From: Azospirillaceae bacterium
GTDB lineage: Bacteria > Pseudomonadota > Alphaproteobacteria > Azospirillales > Azospirillaceae
Reading direction: 5' to 3'
Length of the DNA: 64,000 bases
Assembly (NCBI GenBank): GCA_028283825.1
Contig: JAPWJW010000001.1
Coordinates: 2,046,001-2,110,000 of the forward strand
In this document: positions 60,893 through 64,000 of the stretch, one piece after another
Layout of the letters: each line of letters starts with the position of its first letter
How positions within the stretch are numbered: the stretch's first letter is position 1
Position numbers and translations under genes: made by a program
The notes under the pieces: generated by a model
What the model was told of the DNA's origin: nothing
The model's input: the letters and a program-made list of their open reading frames with translations, nothing else
Databases searched by the model: none

Positions 60893-62485
60893 TCACGCCA
60901 CCGCCGCCCGCACCGCCGCCGTGCGGGCCAAGGCCGCCTGCTCAGCCGGCGGCAGGCTGGCGGCGCCGCGACGGTGATCCAGGAAATGGCGCAGGACGCG
61001 GCGCCATAGCTGGGGGCCTTCCGCCCGGTCTTCCGCGCCCACATCCAGGTTGGAATTGTCGTTCACCTCGATCACCACCACCCGGCCCTCCGCCGTCTGT
61101 TTCAGGTCCACCCCGTAGAGGCCATTGCCCATCAGGCGGGCCGCCTTTAGCGCCGCCACCAATACCGCCGGTGGGGCGTCTGCCACGGCCACGGCGCGGG
61201 TGGCGCCTTCGTCATGGCTGCCGTCGGCGCCATGGCGCACGATCTGCCAGTGGTGGGCGCACATATGATATTGCGCGACGAACAGCACCTGCCCGCCCAG
61301 CACGCCCACCCGCCAGTCGAAGGCCGTGGGCAGGTATTCCTGCGCCAGGATGATTTCCGACCGGTCCAGCAGGCCTGCGGCCACGCGATGGAAGGCGTCG
61401 ATGTCCATCACCCGCTCCACGCCGCGACAGAAGGCGCCGTCCGGTACCTTCAGCACGGCGGGAAAGGCCAGCGTGGCCGCCGCGCGGGCCAGGCCATCGC
61501 GGGTGATCAGGTGGGTGCGCGGTGTCGCGATGCCGTGGCCGGCCAGGGTTTCCGCCAGGTAGACCTTGTTGGTGCAGCGCAGGATGCTGGTGGGATCATC
61601 CACCACCGGGATGCCCAGCGCCTCCGCCTTGCGGGCAAAGCGGAAGGTGTGGTGGGGCACGGCCGTGGTCTCGCGGATGAACAGGCCGTCGAAGCTGGCC
61701 AGGTGGCGATGGTCGCGGCGGCCGATGACCTCCACCCGCATGCCCATGTCGGCACCGACGCGGGCCAGGTGGGCCAAGGTGGCGGCCTTGCTGGGCGGCA
61801 ACGGGTCGGCCGGGTCGTGCAGCACCGCCAGGGTGAAGGCGGGCGCGGCCCGGCCCCGGGGATGCTGCCAGCGACGCCGGGCGTAGGCGTCCAGCGCCGA
61901 CAGGAATAGGGCGTCGTGCGCCGGGGGCACGCCGTCAGGCCCCAGCGGCGCCACACCGGCGATATGCCAGGCGCCTTCCCGAAAAACCAACGTCAGGCGC
62001 ATCAGGGGGCAGTCCAGCCGCTGGAACAGCCGGGCGGCCAGATTGGCCAGGCCGGCGTCGGGCGTTTGCCCGAAATAGATGTTGGCGACGCGGCGCTCCG
62101 CCCCTGCCGCCGGCGGCGGCAGGGTGCCCAGGCCGGCGTCCAGGTCCGCCAGGCCATCGGCCAGGTCGGTGCCGGTCATGTCCGCCAGGGTCCGCAGCGC
62201 CGGGGTGACGCGATCGCCCCGCGCCTCCGCCAACAGCGAGGCGTAATAGCCGGCCGACAGATAATCGGCATGGCGGCACAGATTGATGACGCGGCGTGAT
62301 CGCCCGGGCGATGCCGAGGCCGCGACATAGGCGCCGGCGGTCATCACCCGGCCAGCGGGGTCGGGCCAGCGGAAGTCACGCCTTCGTTCCACCACGATGG
62401 TCACATCAACGGGCGGCGACGATCTAACGGGCGATGCGGGGATGGATGAGGGAACGGCGACGGGTCCTGTGGAACAGTCCGGCAT
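60893..62485 (-). CDS. RimK-like ATP-grasp ligase with RLAN N-terminal domain
   Basis: The 530-residue protein has an N-terminal RLAN domain (about 25-200; 'VINLCRHADYLSAGYYASLL' and 'ANIYFGQTPDAGLANLAARL') and a C-terminal ATP-grasp domain (about 290-505; 'SILRCTNKVYLAETLAGHGI', 'FPAVLKVPDGAFCRGVERVM', 'ILAQEYLPTAFDWRVGVLGG', 'VVVIEVNDNSNLDVGAEDRA' with the Mg ligands Glu and Asn). Such proteins are predicted peptide ligases adding amino acids to a peptide or protein; substrates are unknown. A 63-residue gene lies 12 bp upstream on the same strand and a GNAT gene is divergent, the usual company of RLAN proteins. Confidence 0.88.
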   Translation of the reverse strand: MPDCSTGPVAVPSSIPASPVRSSPPVDVTIVVERRRDFRWPDPAGRVMTAGAYVAASASPGRSRRVINLCRHADYLSAGYYASLLAEARGDRVTPALRTLADMTGTDLADGLADLDAGLGTLPPPAAGAERRVANIYFGQTPDAGLANLAARLFQRLDCPLMRLTLVFREGAWHIAGVAPLGPDGVPPAHDALFLSALDAYARRRWQHPRGRAAPAFTLAVLHDPADPLPPSKAATLAHLARVGADMGMRVEVIGRRDHRHLASFDGLFIRETTAVPHHTFRFARKAEALGIPVVDDPTSILRCTNKVYLAETLAGHGIATPRTHLITRDGLARAAATLAFPAVLKVPDGAFCRGVERVMDIDAFHRVAAGLLDRSEIILAQEYLPTAFDWRVGVLGGQVLFVAQYHMCAHHWQIVRHGADGSHDEGATRAVAVADAPPAVLVAALKAARLMGNGLYGVDLKQTAEGRVVVIEVNDNSNLDVGAEDRAEGPQLWRRVLRHFLDHRRGAASLPPAEQAALARTAAVRAAVA

Positions 62486-62497
62486 GGCGCCCTCCCC

Positions 62498-62689
62498 TCA
62501 CCGTTGCACAGGCTTGGGCTGGGGCCGGCGTTCGGCGCCACGCAGCAGCACGGTGGGGTGGCCGGGCTGGAAAGCGGCGAAAGTCACGGCGTCGCGGCGC
62601 CGGGTGAAGATGCCGCCGATCAGGCCGGCGCTGTCGTGGGCCGCCCACAGGCCGCCCGGGCCGCGTTCGATGACGATGGTCCGTGCCAT
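62498..62689 (-). CDS. Small conserved-looking protein upstream of the ATP-grasp gene
   Basis: The 63-residue product (ATG 62689, MARTIVIERGPGGLWAAHDS) has GGGAAG eight bases upstream. 'IVIERGPGGLWAAHDSAGLIGGIF' followed by 'RRRDAVTFAAFQPG' resembles the small DUF2188-like fold, an alphabeta unit. It is the first gene of a two-gene unit with the RLAN/ATP-grasp ligase and could be its peptide substrate or a partner; this is inference. It has no signal peptide. Confidence 0.65.
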   Translation of the reverse strand: MARTIVIERGPGGLWAAHDSAGLIGGIFTRRRDAVTFAAFQPGHPTVLLRGAERRPQPKPVQR

Positions 62690-62847
62690 GGTTCTTCCCT
62701 TTCCTGGTTCCTGTGGCCCCAGGCTTCCGGGGCCAGCGATGCCAGTGTCCGGGCGACGGGCATTAAATCTCCATGGCAATGCCGCCGCTTTAAGATAAAG
62801 ACCTTTTAATTAGGTCCCCTCCTTCCCCGTCCTTAAGGTGGCGCCCC

Positions 62848-63315
62848 ATGAACACGCCCCCCGCCTTGTCCTTTCCAGCCCCCCGCCCGGCGACGCCCGC
62901 CGACCTGGAGGCGCTGCTGGTGCTGGAGAACGCGTGTTTCGAGTTCAACCGCATGGGCCGGCGCAGCTTTCGCCGCCTGCTGGAACGGCCATCGGCCCGC
63001 ATCCTGGTGATCGACGGCCCTGCGGGCCTGGCTGCCGGCGCCGTGCTGTTGTCCCGCGCGGGCACCCGGGGCTTGCGCCTGTATTCCCTGGCGACCCATC
63101 CCGACCATCGCGGCCAAGGGCTGGCCGTCCGCATGGTGGAGGCCGCCCTGGCCCACACCCGCGACAGCGGCCACCAATGGCTGTCGCTGGAAGTGCATCC
63201 GGGAAACGCCGCCGCCCGCGCGCTCTACCACCGCCTGGGCTTCCACCAGGTATCGGTGGAGGAGGATTATTACGCCGACGGATCCTACGCCTTCCGGCTG
63301 CGGCGCCTGGTTTAG
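62848..63315 (+). CDS. GNAT-family N-acetyltransferase
   Basis: The 155-residue protein has the GNAT core: 'LEALLVLENACFEFNRMGRR' (beta1-alpha1), 'LYSLATHPDHRGQGLAVRMV' (acetyl-CoA pyrophosphate loop R-G-Q-G-L-A) and 'LEVHPGNAAARALYHRLGFH' (motif B). It resembles RimI-like enzymes. It is divergent from the ATP-grasp unit across a 158 bp shared promoter region, and GNAT proteins are a recurrent partner of RLAN/ATP-grasp ligases, so it may acetylate the same peptide. Its stop overlaps the convergent hydrolase gene by 4 bp. Confidence 0.9.
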   Translation: MNTPPALSFPAPRPATPADLEALLVLENACFEFNRMGRRSFRRLLERPSARILVIDGPAGLAAGAVLLSRAGTRGLRLYSLATHPDHRGQGLAVRMVEAALAHTRDSGHQWLSLEVHPGNAAARALYHRLGFHQVSVEEDYYADGSYAFRLRRLV

Positions 63316-64000
63316 GACCTGTCCCGCGGCACCGGCAGGCCGGGCGGGCGCTTGGGCGCCGCGTGTTCCAACGTTTCCGCCTTGGCGCGGGGACCGGCCA
63401 GGAAGTCCAACAGCGCGTCGATGCCGCCCCTTTCCCACAGGTCGCCATGGCCGGCACCGGGGATGATGCCCAGCGTCTTGGGATGCGCCGCCGCCTGGAA
63501 CACCGCCTGGCCCATGGCCGGCGACACCACCCGGTCGAACCCGCCGTGCAGCACCAGCAGCGGGCAGGTGTGGGGCGCGGCCCTCAGCCGTTTCACCACC
63601 GCCAGGGGATTGCTGGCCACGCCGGCCAGGAAGGAAAGATGCCAGTGTGCCGCCAGCAGGTCGGCGCCCGAGGTCGGCGGGGCCGCCAGCACCAGGGCCG
63701 CCGGCTTGCGTTCCCAGGCCATCTGCACCGCCAGGGCAGCGGCGGCCGACACGCCCAGGACAACCAGGCGGGAACCGGAAAAACCTTGCGCCGTCAGATG
63801 ATCCAGCGCCGCCCGCGCATCGCTCAGCAACCCCGCCTCCCCCCACTCCCCGCCCGCGGGCAGGAGGGAGGACGGGCGGCGGCATGTCAGGAACACGCCG
63901 TAGCCGGCGGCCGTCACGGCACCGGCGAGGTCGGCCAGGTCGGCGCGGCGCTGGCCGGGACCGGCCAGGACCAGGATGACGGGCTTGGTCAGGCCGGCCG
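63312..64000 (-). CDS. Alpha/beta hydrolase (cut by right window edge)
   Basis: The frame is open to the window edge and reads '...GLTKPVILVLAGPGQRRADL' and 'AGYGVFLTCRRPSSLLPAGG' upstream of the GTG at 63917, so the start lies outside. The nucleophile elbow is 'LVVLGVSAAAALAVQM' (Gly-Val-Ser-Ala-Ala), the acid is Asp in 'HGGFDRVVSPAMG' and the His is in 'IPGAGHGDLWERGG'. This is an alpha/beta hydrolase of the dienelactone hydrolase/lysophospholipase type. The substrate is unknown. Confidence 0.85.
   Translation of the reverse strand, partial: AGLTKPVILVLAGPGQRRADLADLAGAVTAAGYGVFLTCRRPSSLLPAGGEWGEAGLLSDARAALDHLTAQGFSGSRLVVLGVSAAAALAVQMAWERKPAALVLAAPPTSGADLLAAHWHLSFLAGVASNPLAVVKRLRAAPHTCPLLVLHGGFDRVVSPAMGQAVFQAAAHPKTLGIIPGAGHGDLWERGGIDALLDFLAGPRAKAETLEHAAPKRPPGLPVPRDRS

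Noticed and set aside
62774-62789. TGGCA-N8-GC sequence before the GNAT gene as a sigma-54 promoter
   Set aside because: The GG-N10-GC spacing fits but the -12 element reads CCGC rather than TTGC and no upstream palindrome is present.
1-64000. CRISPR array, prophage, insertion sequence or rRNA operon
   Set aside because: No regularly spaced short repeats, transposase, integrase, phage structural gene or rRNA-like sequence was seen.

Overview
The window is a stretch of high-GC chromosome from an alphaproteobacterium, most likely Rhodospirillales (Azospirillaceae-like). This is an inference from gene content: a divK-pleD pair, an EipB (DUF1849) protein, a fused SecDF, NodT-family efflux, a perfect CtrA box and an RF2 gene with the classic +1 frameshift site. 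No rRNA, convincing tRNA, CRISPR array, prophage or insertion sequence was found.

Layout. 0-8.4 kb: glutathione S-transferase (cut by the left edge) and a divergent LysR gene, an SGNH hydrolase, prfB, a soluble double-PAS chemoreceptor, OmpW, an EVE-like protein, a DUF4431 protein, a WYL regulator and OsmC. 8.5-12.7 kb: a sigma-54 response regulator/histidine kinase pair and an MFS exporter. 13-23.8 kb: GFA protein, a membrane protein, dprA, topA, rnr, a VOC protein, DUF983, an S41 protease and rpmG. Three genes here (membrane protein, topA, VOC) each need one base removed to restore the reading frame. 24-31 kb: a two-domain glycosyltransferase, pleD, divK and a FUSC transporter. 31-35.5 kb: two LysR genes and a DUF1656/HlyD/NodT efflux operon. 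35.8-47.4 kb: a small Cys-repeat protein, a CoA-transferase, an intradiol dioxygenase, eipB, a diguanylate cyclase, a DUF1579/M16 protease operon and a Fur-box TonB receptor. 47.5-51.8 kb: a DUF5694 protein and a serine hydrolase, then a small accessory island with vapBC, gene remnants, and an amidase with a probable periplasmic immunity protein. 51.8-64 kb: aspS, rnd, two Ser/Thr-rich paralogues, secDF, a RLAN/ATP-grasp ligase with a small partner and GNAT, and an alpha/beta hydrolase cut by the right edge.

Two patterns cut across this layout. First, six copies of a roughly 90-130 bp structured intergenic element lie near gene 3' ends. Its stems change on both sides while the loops (ATCC; RGYC) stay fixed, so structure rather than sequence is conserved. 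Second, three separate genes (a GGDEF diguanylate cyclase and the two Ser/Thr-rich proteins) share a promoter plan: a GG-N10-GC sigma-54 promoter with a CGGCA-N5-TGCCG palindrome 70-100 bp upstream. This looks like a small regulon linking c-di-GMP synthesis to an unrecognised protein family with conserved ends and a low-complexity middle, one member of which carries an EF-hand.
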